Assembly (NCBI GenBank): GCA_016764835.1
Contig: JAESRD010000189.1
Location: 1-6,494 of the forward strand
Direction: 5' to 3'
Origin: Paracoccaceae bacterium
GTDB taxonomy: Bacteria > Pseudomonadota > Alphaproteobacteria > Rhodobacterales > Rhodobacteraceae
Length of the DNA stretch: 6,494 nucleotides
The notes beneath the pieces were generated by a model. It had not been told where the DNA came from. It searched no databases and saw nothing but the letters and a program-made list of their open reading frames with translations. Shown here one piece after another: positions 1 to 5,216 of the stretch; positions within the stretch are counted from its first letter, which is position 1; the number at the start of each line of letters is the position of its first letter. The position numbers and the translations under genes were made by a program.

Positions 1-328
1 AGGCGCGGGCCAGCCCGGCCCACCCCTTGGTTGGCTCGCCCGGTGGCAAAATCAGCGCCGTCATTTTTATGCCAGCCGCGGCCAGCCCGGCCTCAAGGCT
101 AGACAAATGCAAAGCGGCCACGTTTTCGTCGGTGATCACAGCCACTTGCGGCCGGTTCAATAGCGGCGAAATATAAGCTCCGGCCTGTTGCAACAGGCCC
201 GGCCCGATGATGATATCATAGCTGCGCCCCGGCAGCGGGACGCTCACTGTTTCGATCTGGCTCACGGCTGTTTCAATCTGGCTCATGGCTGTTTCAATCT
301 GGCTCATGGCTGTTTCTATCTGGCTCAT
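1..328 (-). CDS. aroB: 3-dehydroquinate synthase, N-terminal part (cut by left edge)
   Basis: Only the first 109 codons are inside the window. AroB is a cytoplasmic NAD+-dependent enzyme that converts DAHP to 3-dehydroquinate, the second step of the shikimate pathway. After an unusual repeated leader (residues 1-28), the family-like body begins with SVPLPGRSYDIIIGPGLL (29-46). VITDENVAALH (64-74) looks like the first Rossmann-type strand and turn, and PPGEPTK (95-101) matches the GExxK motif whose Glu and Lys contact NAD+ in this family. The ATG at 328 overlaps the aroK stop as ATGA, and AGAGGGAC lies just upstream, so this start is preferred. In-frame starts also exist at 307, 286 and 265 (GTG). 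The GTG at 265 would give the N-terminus usual for the family, but it has no visible ribosome binding site. The assignment also rests on the adjacent aroK. The catalytic metal-binding residues lie outside the window. Confidence 0.93.
   Translation of the reverse strand, partial: MSQIETAMSQIETAMSQIETAVSQIETVSVPLPGRSYDIIIGPGLLQQAGAYISPLLNRPQVAVITDENVAALHLSSLEAGLAAAGIKMTALILPPGEPTKGWAGLARA
182..199. repeat. Perfect 18-bp palindrome inside aroB
   Basis: GGCCTGTTG (182-190) is followed directly by its reverse complement CAACAGGCC (191-199), with no spacer. It lies in aroB codons for G44-L-L-Q-Q-A49. As RNA it could form a 6-7 bp stem with a 4-6 nt loop. No function is known. It may only be a by-product of codon choice. 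Confidence 0.9.
245..328 (-). repeat. Four tandem 21-bp units forming the start of aroB
   Basis: Read on the minus strand, four head-to-tail 21-bp units lie at 328-308, 307-287, 286-266 and 265-245. Units 2 and 3 are identical. Unit 1 differs from them by one base (ATA for ATT in the Ile codon). Unit 4 differs at four positions, including GTG in place of ATG and GTG in place of the last codon GCC. A six-base GTGAGC (247-242) looks like the beginning of a fifth unit. Because 21 is a multiple of three, the repeat stays in frame and encodes MSQIETA three times and then VSQIETV. The near-identity of units 1-3 suggests recent duplication by slippage or unequal exchange, which is inference. Confidence 0.97.
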
Positions 329-936
329 ATCTGTCCCTCTAGAACATCTGGGTACGTTAGCAACCCGGCAATCACATTTGTTGTTGTCTTTTCAATAGAA
401 TAGCCAGAGATCGACGGCACAATAACCTGAGCTTGGTTATAAAAGGGCGTCCGTTGCGCTAGCAGATCGGCCAAGGTTTTCTTAGGGTCGGCCGTGCGCA
501 AAAGCGGCCGCGTGTCTTTGTTGCGCACCCGTTCCCACAAAGTCGCCAGCGGCACGTCAAGCCAGACGGCAAGCCCGTATTGGGCTATTGCCTCGCGGTT
601 GCGCTGTGCCAAATAGGCGCCGCCGCCGGTCGATAAAATCCCCGCAGGCCCGGCCAGAAGCCGCGCAATCACCTCCGCCTCGCGGTTACGAAAGAACACC
701 TCGCCGTCGCGGCTGAATATCTCAGAAATACTCGCCTGCGCCGCCTGCTCTATCGCCATATCCGAATCGAAAAACGGCACCTTTAGCCGCGCCGACAAAG
801 CTTTGCCGATCGCGGTTTTGCCAGAGCCCATCATACCGATAAGCGCCACGGTCTTGTGCAGGGTAAAACGGCGCGGCACAGCATTTTGGCCCGGCATTTG
901 CCCGCCCGGCGCTGCTGACTTTGCTCTGTCGCCCAT
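325..936 (-). CDS. aroK: Shikimate kinase
   Basis: This 203-residue cytoplasmic enzyme transfers phosphate from ATP to the 3-hydroxyl of shikimate. Numbered from the ATG at 936, the Walker A/P-loop GMMGSGKT is at 34-41 (Lys40) and the DSD of FFDSD is at 57-59 (Mg2+ and shikimate contacts in the family). FRNRE at 82-86 supplies the shikimate-binding Arg, and the GGG of STGGGAYL is at 104-106. DTRPLL (141-146) is the lid Arg region, and QRTPFYNQ (161-168) holds the late conserved Arg. All key motifs are present. The ATG at 936 is chosen because AGGGGG stands six bases ahead of it. A GTG at 972 would add 12 residues but has no such site. About 25 residues precede the fold, a modest N-terminal extension compared with ~170-residue enzymes. 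The stop overlaps the aroB start by ATGA, so the pair forms a coupled operon. Confidence 0.96.
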   Translation of the reverse strand: MGDRAKSAAPGGQMPGQNAVPRRFTLHKTVALIGMMGSGKTAIGKALSARLKVPFFDSDMAIEQAAQASISEIFSRDGEVFFRNREAEVIARLLAGPAGILSTGGGAYLAQRNREAIAQYGLAVWLDVPLATLWERVRNKDTRPLLRTADPKKTLADLLAQRTPFYNQAQVIVPSISGYSIEKTTTNVIAGLLTYPDVLEGQI

Positions 937-942
937 TATTCG

Positions 943-948
943 CCCCCT
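943..948 (-). promoter_or_regulatory. Ribosome binding site of aroK
   Basis: AGGGGG on the minus strand is followed by a six-base spacer (CGAATA) and the ATG at 936. This strong, well-spaced site decides the start in favour of 936 over the in-frame GTG at 972 and ATGs at 963 and 960. Confidence 0.75.
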
Positions 949-976
949 CAAAACCCGCATCATATCCGGCACATAG

Positions 977-993
977 CTCGGTTTTTAACCGAG
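977..993. repeat. Short hairpin upstream of aroK
   Basis: CTCGGTT (977-983) and AACCGAG (987-993) are perfect 7-bp inverted arms around TTT. The element lies 41 bases upstream of the aroK ATG, in the divergent control region. No T-run follows the stem on either strand, so a terminator is unlikely. It could be an operator or part of the aroK leader. No regulator family is recognised. Confidence 0.6.
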
Positions 994-1017
994 GCCGATT
1001 TCCGCCGGTGATTTATT

Positions 1018-1023
1018 TGTCAA
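1018..1023 (-). promoter_or_regulatory. Possible -35 box of aroK-aroB
   Basis: The minus strand reads a consensus TTGACA here, about 80 bases ahead of the aroK ATG. The hexamer at a 17-base spacing is AATCGG (1000-995), a poor -10 match. Only the -35 half is convincing. Loose -10 boxes are common in alphaproteobacteria, so this is a candidate only. Confidence 0.3.
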
Positions 1024-1041
1024 ACCAATGGCGTGATCTCG

Positions 1042-1064
1042 GGCGATATACCATATATATAGCC
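1042..1064. promoter_or_regulatory. AT-rich imperfect inverted repeat, possible operator/promoter
   Basis: GGCGATATA (1042-1050) and TATATAGCC (1056-1064) are inverted arms matching at 8 of 9 positions around a 5-base spacer. This is the most AT-rich patch between the divergent genes and lies 55 bases before the ATG at 1119. It could hold the -10 region or an operator of the plus-strand cluster. No good -35 box is seen at the usual distance, so the role is a guess. Confidence 0.3.
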
Positions 1065-1118
1065 ATACAACAGGCGGACATTTCACCGCTGACCAAGACC
1101 GGGCAAAAGGCTGAACAC

Positions 1119-1271
1119 ATGATCTGGCGACTAACGAAGATCCTCTTCATTCTGTTGGTTTTGGCGGCTTTGGCCTTCATAGCCTACGCTTATTTGGGGC
1201 CAATATTCTTTGCCAGTGACTTTGCAGCACCGGCACATGAGGTGACAGAGACTGTCATTCTTGGCCAATAG
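1119..1271 (+). CDS. Small single-span membrane protein of unknown function (50 residues)
   Basis: A short basic N-terminus (MIWRLTK) is followed by one strongly hydrophobic stretch at about residues 8-32 (ILFILLVLAALAFIAYAYLG). A short tail, residues 33-50, ends in HEVTETVILGQ. This predicts one membrane helix. The basic residues before it favour a cytoplasmic N-terminus and a periplasmic tail. AAAGG lies eight bases before the ATG, a good ribosome binding site; the frame is open further upstream, but no earlier start has comparable support. The stop TAG shares bases with the AGGA that serves the next gene, 11 bases downstream, so the two are very likely co-translated. No family is recognised. 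It could be a membrane partner of the exported protein that follows, but this is inference from spacing only. Confidence 0.75.
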   Translation: MIWRLTKILFILLVLAALAFIAYAYLGPIFFASDFAAPAHEVTETVILGQ

Positions 1272-1282
1272 GACGGCATCAG

Positions 1283-2845
1283 ATGCTTAGAACCTTGCCG
1301 AATCGCATGGCCACGCTGCTCGCGGGCGCCCTCGTTCTCAGCGCATCTCAACTTGCCGCGCAGCAAGCCCCGCTCTCGGCCATCGACTGGTTGTCCCAAA
1401 GCGTCGCCCCGCCGGTTGTGCCGCCGCGCTTGTCTGAGCCGCCAGTCACCGGCACTGCCGAAATTCCGCAAATAATAGTCACCCCGCTTGATGGCCCCTC
1501 GCTCGACAGGCTCGGGCTTTATGCGCCCAGCCAAACCGGGCTGCCGCCTGATCTTTGGGCCGCCAGCCCCAGCGAGCTGATTGTCACCTTAGTGCAGGCC
1601 AGCCGGTCTGAAAGCCTGCCCGCCATGCAGGAACTTTCAGCTTTGCTGATGGCCGCGCAAGCCGCCCCGCCCTTGGGCGCTGGCCCGCAAAGCACGCTGT
1701 ATTTTGCCCGCGTAGACAAGCTTTTAGACCTTGGCCTGCTCGACATGGCCCAAGCGCTGTTGGCCGAAGCCCAGCTGAACGGCAACAATGCCCAAGAGCC
1801 CGCCCGTTTTCGCCGCAGCTTTGACATTGCCCTACTGACAGGCACCGAAGACGCCGCCTGCGCTCAGATGCAATCACGCCCAGATATGGCGCCGACCCTG
1901 CCCGCCCGTGTGTTCTGCCTGGCCCGCAATGGCGACTGGCAGGCCGCGGCGCTGACGCTCAATACGGCGCGGGTTCTGGGCGATGTTACCGACGAAGAGG
2001 AAGAGCTTCTCAGCCGGTTCCTAGACCCGGCCTTGGCCGATGGTGCGCCCCGTTTGCCGCCGCCAGAACGGCTCAGCCCACTGGTATTTCGGCTGCGCGA
2101 GGCGATCGGCGAGGCCATGCCAACAGCCGCCCTGCCGCTGGCCTTTGCCCATGCCGACCTGCGCCCCTCCATTGCGTGGCGCTACCAGCTTGAAGCGGTA
2201 GAGCGGCTGGCCAGAACAGGCGCCGTCCCCGACGAAGAATATCTGCGGATTTTCCTCGACCGGACCCCGGCCGCATCAGGCGGCATCTGGGACCGGGCCG
2301 CCGCCATTCAGCGGCTTGACCAAGCGATAAACGCGCGAGACCCGCAGGCCGCCGCCACCGCCCTGCTGCCGACATGGGAGGCCATGAAAACCGCGCGCAC
2401 CGAGCTGGTTTTTGCCCGGCTATACGCCGCGCGCTTGTCTCGGCTAAAGCTGCCAGCCGAGCTGCAAGACCTCAGCTTTCAACTGACGTTGCTGACGCCA
2501 GATTATGAAAGTGCAGCACTTGGTATCGGCCCGGCCAGCGGTGAGGTCGGCTTTTTGGCCGGGCTTGCGCGTGGCAACCTTGAGCAAACGGTCGCCACGA
2601 CGCCAAAACAAGCGGCCATTTTGGCAGGCTTTTCCAACCCGACTTTGCCTGCCGCGCTGACTGCGCTGACGGATGCAGGCCGCTTGGGCGAGGCATTGCT
2701 CCGTGCAATTTCGATATTCAATCAAGGCTTTAGCGGTGACCCTGCTGCCCTGTCTGACGCGCTGGCGCTGCTGCGCTCCGTCGGGCTAGAGGATGTCGCC
2801 CGCCGCACTGCCCTGCAATATCTGCTGCTTGAGCGCCAATCATGA
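1283..2845 (+). CDS. Exported Ala-rich helical protein of unknown function (520 residues)
   Basis: A probable Sec signal peptide covers residues 1-26: Arg3 and Arg8, a hydrophobic core MATLLAGALVLSAS, and likely cleavage after LAA before QQAPL. A Pro-rich stretch follows (residues 42-54, APPVVPPRLSEPP). The rest is Ala/Leu-rich and apparently all helical, in the style of TPR-like repeats (e.g. LLDMAQALLAEAQ at about 153-165 and NGDWQAAALTLNTAR at 216-230). There are only two cysteines, Cys193 and Cys212, the second in VFCLARNGDW; they could form a disulfide in the periplasm. The C-terminus LRSVGLEDVARRTALQYLLL reads as a final helical pair. The start has AGGA nine bases upstream, overlapping the stop of the small membrane gene. 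xerD begins seven bases after the stop. I do not recognise a named family. A periplasmic scaffold or binding role is possible but unproven. Confidence 0.85.
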   Translation: MLRTLPNRMATLLAGALVLSASQLAAQQAPLSAIDWLSQSVAPPVVPPRLSEPPVTGTAEIPQIIVTPLDGPSLDRLGLYAPSQTGLPPDLWAASPSELIVTLVQASRSESLPAMQELSALLMAAQAAPPLGAGPQSTLYFARVDKLLDLGLLDMAQALLAEAQLNGNNAQEPARFRRSFDIALLTGTEDAACAQMQSRPDMAPTLPARVFCLARNGDWQAAALTLNTARVLGDVTDEEEELLSRFLDPALADGAPRLPPPERLSPLVFRLREAIGEAMPTAALPLAFAHADLRPSIAWRYQLEAVERLARTGAVPDEEYLRIFLDRTPAASGGIWDRAAAIQRLDQAINARDPQAAATALLPTWEAMKTARTELVFARLYAARLSRLKLPAELQDLSFQLTLLTPDYESAALGIGPASGEVGFLAGLARGNLEQTVATTPKQAAILAGFSNPTLPAALTALTDAGRLGEALLRAISIFNQGFSGDPAALSDALALLRSVGLEDVARRTALQYLLLERQS

Positions 2846-2856
2846 GCCAGCTATGA
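2842..2856 (+). other. Four-codon ORF bridging the 520-residue gene and xerD
   Basis: ATG AGC CAG CTA TGA starts inside the stop of the upstream gene (ATGA at 2842-2845) and ends inside the xerD start (ATGA at 2853-2856). ATGAGCC also occurs twice, 11 bases apart. Whether ribosomes use it is unknown. It may be the trace of an 11-bp duplication that separated an earlier ATGA stop/start overlap. Confidence 0.5.
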
Positions 2857-3776
2857 GCCCTGCCAAAACCCGCGCCATGGCCGACTGGATCAGCGCGTTC
2901 CTTGAAGCCCAAGCCGCCGAACGTGACGCCGCCAGCAATACCGCGCTGGCATATGGCCGCGACCTGCTCGACTTTGCCGATTGGTTGGCGCGCCGCAACC
3001 TGCATTTCTACGCCGCAAACACCGATGACATCACCGGCTATCTCAGCCATTGCGAAGCCCAAGGGCTGGCCAAATCAACCCGGGCAAGACGGCTCTCAGC
3101 CATCCGCCAACTCTACCGTTTTGCCTTTGAAGAAAGCTGGCGCGCCGACAACCCGGCGATCAAACTGCGCGGCCCCGGCAAGAGCAAACGCCTGCCCGGC
3201 ACGCTGACCGTCGAAGAGGTCTCAGCCCTGCTAGACGCCGCCAAAACCGGGCGCAATGCGCTGCGCAATACCTGCCTGATGGAGCTGCTTTACGCCACCG
3301 GCATGCGGGTCAGCGAGCTGGTGGGCCTGCCTGTGGCCGCCGCGCGCGGCAACCCACAAATGCTGCTGGTTTCGGGTAAGGGCGGCAAAGAACGCATGGT
3401 GCCGCTCTCGGCCCCGGCGCGCAGCAGCTTGGTCACTTGGCTGGCCCTGCGTGACACCGATCAGGCGAAGGCCAAAACGCCGTCGCGGTTTTTGTACCCG
3501 TCGCGTTCCGCTGCCGGTCACCTGACCCGGCACCGTTTTTATCTGTTGGTCAAAGAGCTGGCCGTCATTGCCGGTCTTTCGCCGGCCAAAGTCACGCCGC
3601 ATACGTTGCGCCATGCTTTCGCCACGCACCTGCTGGCTGGCGGCGCCGATCTGCGCTCTATTCAGATGATGCTCGGCCATGCCGACCTTTCAACCACCGA
3701 GATTTACACCCATGTGCTAGATGAGCGGCTACGCGAGTTGGTATTGACCCATCACCCATTGGCCAAAGACGCCTAA
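2853..3776 (+). CDS. xerD: Tyrosine recombinase XerD
   Basis: This 307-residue site-specific recombinase acts with XerC at the chromosomal dif site to resolve chromosome dimers, normally under FtsK control. The N-terminal SAM-like core-binding domain spans about residues 10-95 (WISAFLEAQAAE, NTALAYGRDLLDF, RLSAIRQLYRFAF). The catalytic domain spans about 115-300. All six catalytic residues are visible: Arg152 (ATGMRVSEL), Lys176 (GKGGKERMVPL), His250 and Arg253 (TPHTLRHAFATHLL), His276 (LGHADLSTTEIYTH) and nucleophile Tyr285. The ending RLRELVLTHHPLA matches XerD rather than XerC. The ATG at 2853 gives the usual family length and follows a weak GAG with a six-base gap. An ATG at 2793 would run 53 bases into the upstream gene. 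The ATG at 2877 is a second possibility. Translation is probably coupled to the upstream gene. Confidence 0.95.
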   Translation: MSPAKTRAMADWISAFLEAQAAERDAASNTALAYGRDLLDFADWLARRNLHFYAANTDDITGYLSHCEAQGLAKSTRARRLSAIRQLYRFAFEESWRADNPAIKLRGPGKSKRLPGTLTVEEVSALLDAAKTGRNALRNTCLMELLYATGMRVSELVGLPVAAARGNPQMLLVSGKGGKERMVPLSAPARSSLVTWLALRDTDQAKAKTPSRFLYPSRSAAGHLTRHRFYLLVKELAVIAGLSPAKVTPHTLRHAFATHLLAGGADLRSIQMMLGHADLSTTEIYTHVLDERLRELVLTHHPLAKDA

Positions 3777-3794
3777 GCTATCCTTTGCCGCGCA

Positions 3795-3821
3795 CAGCGA
3801 TTATACCGCCCCTAATCGCTG
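3795..3821. repeat. Perfect 9-bp inverted repeat between xerD and the transporter gene
   Basis: CAGCGATTA (3795-3803) and TAATCGCTG (3813-3821) are perfect inverted arms around the nine-base spacer TACCGCCCC. It starts 19 bases after the xerD stop and ends 51 bases before the next ATG. As RNA it would form a stem with a large loop. CCCCATG rather than a T-run follows, so a classical intrinsic terminator is unlikely. A regulator-binding site, a Rho-dependent end or an mRNA-stabilising hairpin are alternatives. Confidence 0.7.
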
Positions 3822-3872
3822 CCCCATGTAGCAAACCAACCGCGCCCTTTCCCCTTGCTTTGGAACCCAAAC

Positions 3873-5183
3873 ATGCCGCCCGTCCCGCTTGATGCCGCTT
3901 TCTGGATCATCACAATCGCCATTGTCTTTCTGCTCTTCCTGTCTGCCTTTTTCTCTGGTTCAGAGACAGCGCTGACGGCCGCCTCGCGCGGCAAGCTGCG
4001 CCGCGCGGCAGACAAAGGCTCGGCCGGGGCCACCACCGCGCTTGAAGTAACCGAAGACAGCGAAAAGCTGATCGGCTCGATCCTGTTGGGCAATAATGTC
4101 GTCAACATCTTGGCCACATCTTTGGCCACGGCTCTATTGACCCGGATGTTTGGCGATAGCGGCGTGGCCGTGGCCACCCTGATCATGACTTTGCTGGTGT
4201 TGATCTTCGCCGAAGTGCTGCCCAAGACCTATGCGATAACCAATGCCGAAAGCACCGCCGCCCGCATTGCCCAACCGATCGCCTTGAGCATAAAGCTCTT
4301 CGCGCCGTTTGTGTCGGCCATCCGCCTGATCGTGCGGGCGATCTTACGGCTCTTTGGCGTGCGCATTGACCCCAATGCCCATATTCTGGCTATTCGCGAA
4401 GAGATTGCCGGGGCGATAGCACTTGGCCATTCGGAGGGCTTGGTCGAGAAAGAAGACCGCGACCGAATTCTTGGCGCGCTTGATCTTGGCGAGCGTACGG
4501 TTGACGAGATCATGTTGCACCGCTCGGCGATAGCGGTGATTGACGCCGAGCTGGCCGTTGCCGAAATATTGGACCTTTGTCTCAAGAGCCCGCATACTCG
4601 GCTGCCGCTTTGGCAGGGCGAGCCAGAAAATATCGTCGGTATTTTGCATGCCAAAAGCCTGTTGCGCGCTTTGCATAAGACCATGCGCCAAGGCGGGCAT
4701 TCGCTCGAAAAAGCCACCGAAGAGTTTGACATCATGTCTGTGGTGCAAGAGCCGTATTTCATTCCTGAATACACCATGCTTGACGACCAGATGCGCGCGT
4801 TTCTGCGCCGTCACACCCATTTTGCTCTGGTGGTTGATGAATACGGCGCGCTGCAAGGGCTGATCACGCTCGAAGACATTCTCGAGGAGATTGTTGGCGA
4901 AATATCGGATGAGTTTGACACGGCCGACGCGGCAATGGCTGTGCGCAGCGCCGACGGCTCGTTTCTTGTCGAGGGTTCAATGACCATTCGTGACCTGAAC
5001 CGCCAATATGATTGGCAGCTGCCTGATGAAGAGGCCAATACCGTCGCCGGGCTGGTGATTTATGAGGCGCAAGTAATCCCTGATCTGGGGCAGGTATTCA
5101 GTTTTCATGGCTTTCGTTTTGAAGTTATGGGCAAGACCCAGAACCGGATTGATAGCCTCAAAATTTTGCCGCTCAGCGCCTAA
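3873..5183 (+). CDS. CorB-type (DUF21/CNNM + CBS + CorC_HlyC) ion transporter family protein
   Basis: This 436-residue inner-membrane protein belongs to the CNNM/CorB family linked to Mg2+ and Co2+ transport. The DUF21 membrane domain spans about residues 8-165. It includes a first helix at 10-27, the FFSGSETA motif (26-33), LLGNNVVNILATS (71-83) and FAEVLPKTYA (112-121), all hallmarks of the family's ion site. Two CBS domains follow at about 205-270 (VDEIMLHRSAI) and 285-345 (VVDEYGALQG, TLEDILEEIVG), which bind adenine nucleotide with Mg2+ in relatives. The C-terminal CorC_HlyC domain is at about 355-434 (VEGSMTIRDLNRQYDWQLP). The order and length resemble E. coli CorB (YfjD); older databases call it hemolysin-like, which is misleading. 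The ATG at 3873 follows GGAA by seven bases; a TTG at 3855 is less likely. The gap of 96 bases to xerD leaves it open whether it has its own promoter. Confidence 0.92.
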   Translation: MPPVPLDAAFWIITIAIVFLLFLSAFFSGSETALTAASRGKLRRAADKGSAGATTALEVTEDSEKLIGSILLGNNVVNILATSLATALLTRMFGDSGVAVATLIMTLLVLIFAEVLPKTYAITNAESTAARIAQPIALSIKLFAPFVSAIRLIVRAILRLFGVRIDPNAHILAIREEIAGAIALGHSEGLVEKEDRDRILGALDLGERTVDEIMLHRSAIAVIDAELAVAEILDLCLKSPHTRLPLWQGEPENIVGILHAKSLLRALHKTMRQGGHSLEKATEEFDIMSVVQEPYFIPEYTMLDDQMRAFLRRHTHFALVVDEYGALQGLITLEDILEEIVGEISDEFDTADAAMAVRSADGSFLVEGSMTIRDLNRQYDWQLPDEEANTVAGLVIYEAQVIPDLGQVFSFHGFRFEVMGKTQNRIDSLKILPLSA

Positions 5184-5216
5184 GGGCCGCCCCCCAATCG
5201 GAGCAGCCACCCTGCG

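Noticed and set aside
245..328. Tandem repeat as a CRISPR array or iteron set
   Set aside because: The units abut with no spacers, are in frame with aroB and encode protein. There is no origin or cas context.
188..403. Plus-strand 71-residue ORF with repeated FNLAHGC
   Set aside because: It is the antisense reading of the aroB start repeat and the aroK end. The apparent protein repeat only mirrors the 21-bp DNA repeat.
937..972. Longer aroK start (GTG at 972)
   Set aside because: It adds 12 residues of no family likeness and lacks a ribosome binding site, whereas the ATG at 936 has AGGGGG at ideal spacing.
921..1118. Longer 116-residue version of the small membrane protein
   Set aside because: The extension would start inside aroK on the opposite strand and cross the control region. 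The ATG at 1119 has a good ribosome binding site directly before a transmembrane segment.
2793..2852. xerD start at 2793
   Set aside because: It would overlap the preceding gene by 53 bases, and the added sequence has two cysteines and no XerD similarity. The start at 2853 gives normal length.
3231..3680. Antisense 149-residue ORF inside xerD
   Set aside because: It is a shadow ORF opposite a well-supported catalytic domain, with no ribosome binding site or recognisable family.
3777..3872. dif recombination site next to xerD
   Set aside because: The inverted repeat has 9-bp arms and a GC-rich 9-base spacer. It does not resemble the AT-rich 28-bp dif layout of two 11-bp arms and a 6-base centre.
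4229..4777. Antisense 182-residue ORF inside the transporter gene
   Set aside because: It is a Ser/Arg-rich shadow frame typical of GC-rich DNA; the sense frame carries clear family motifs.
5184..5216. Bidirectional terminator between the convergent transporter and ATPase genes
   Set aside because: The 33 bases contain a C-run but no stem longer than about three to four base pairs and no T-run.
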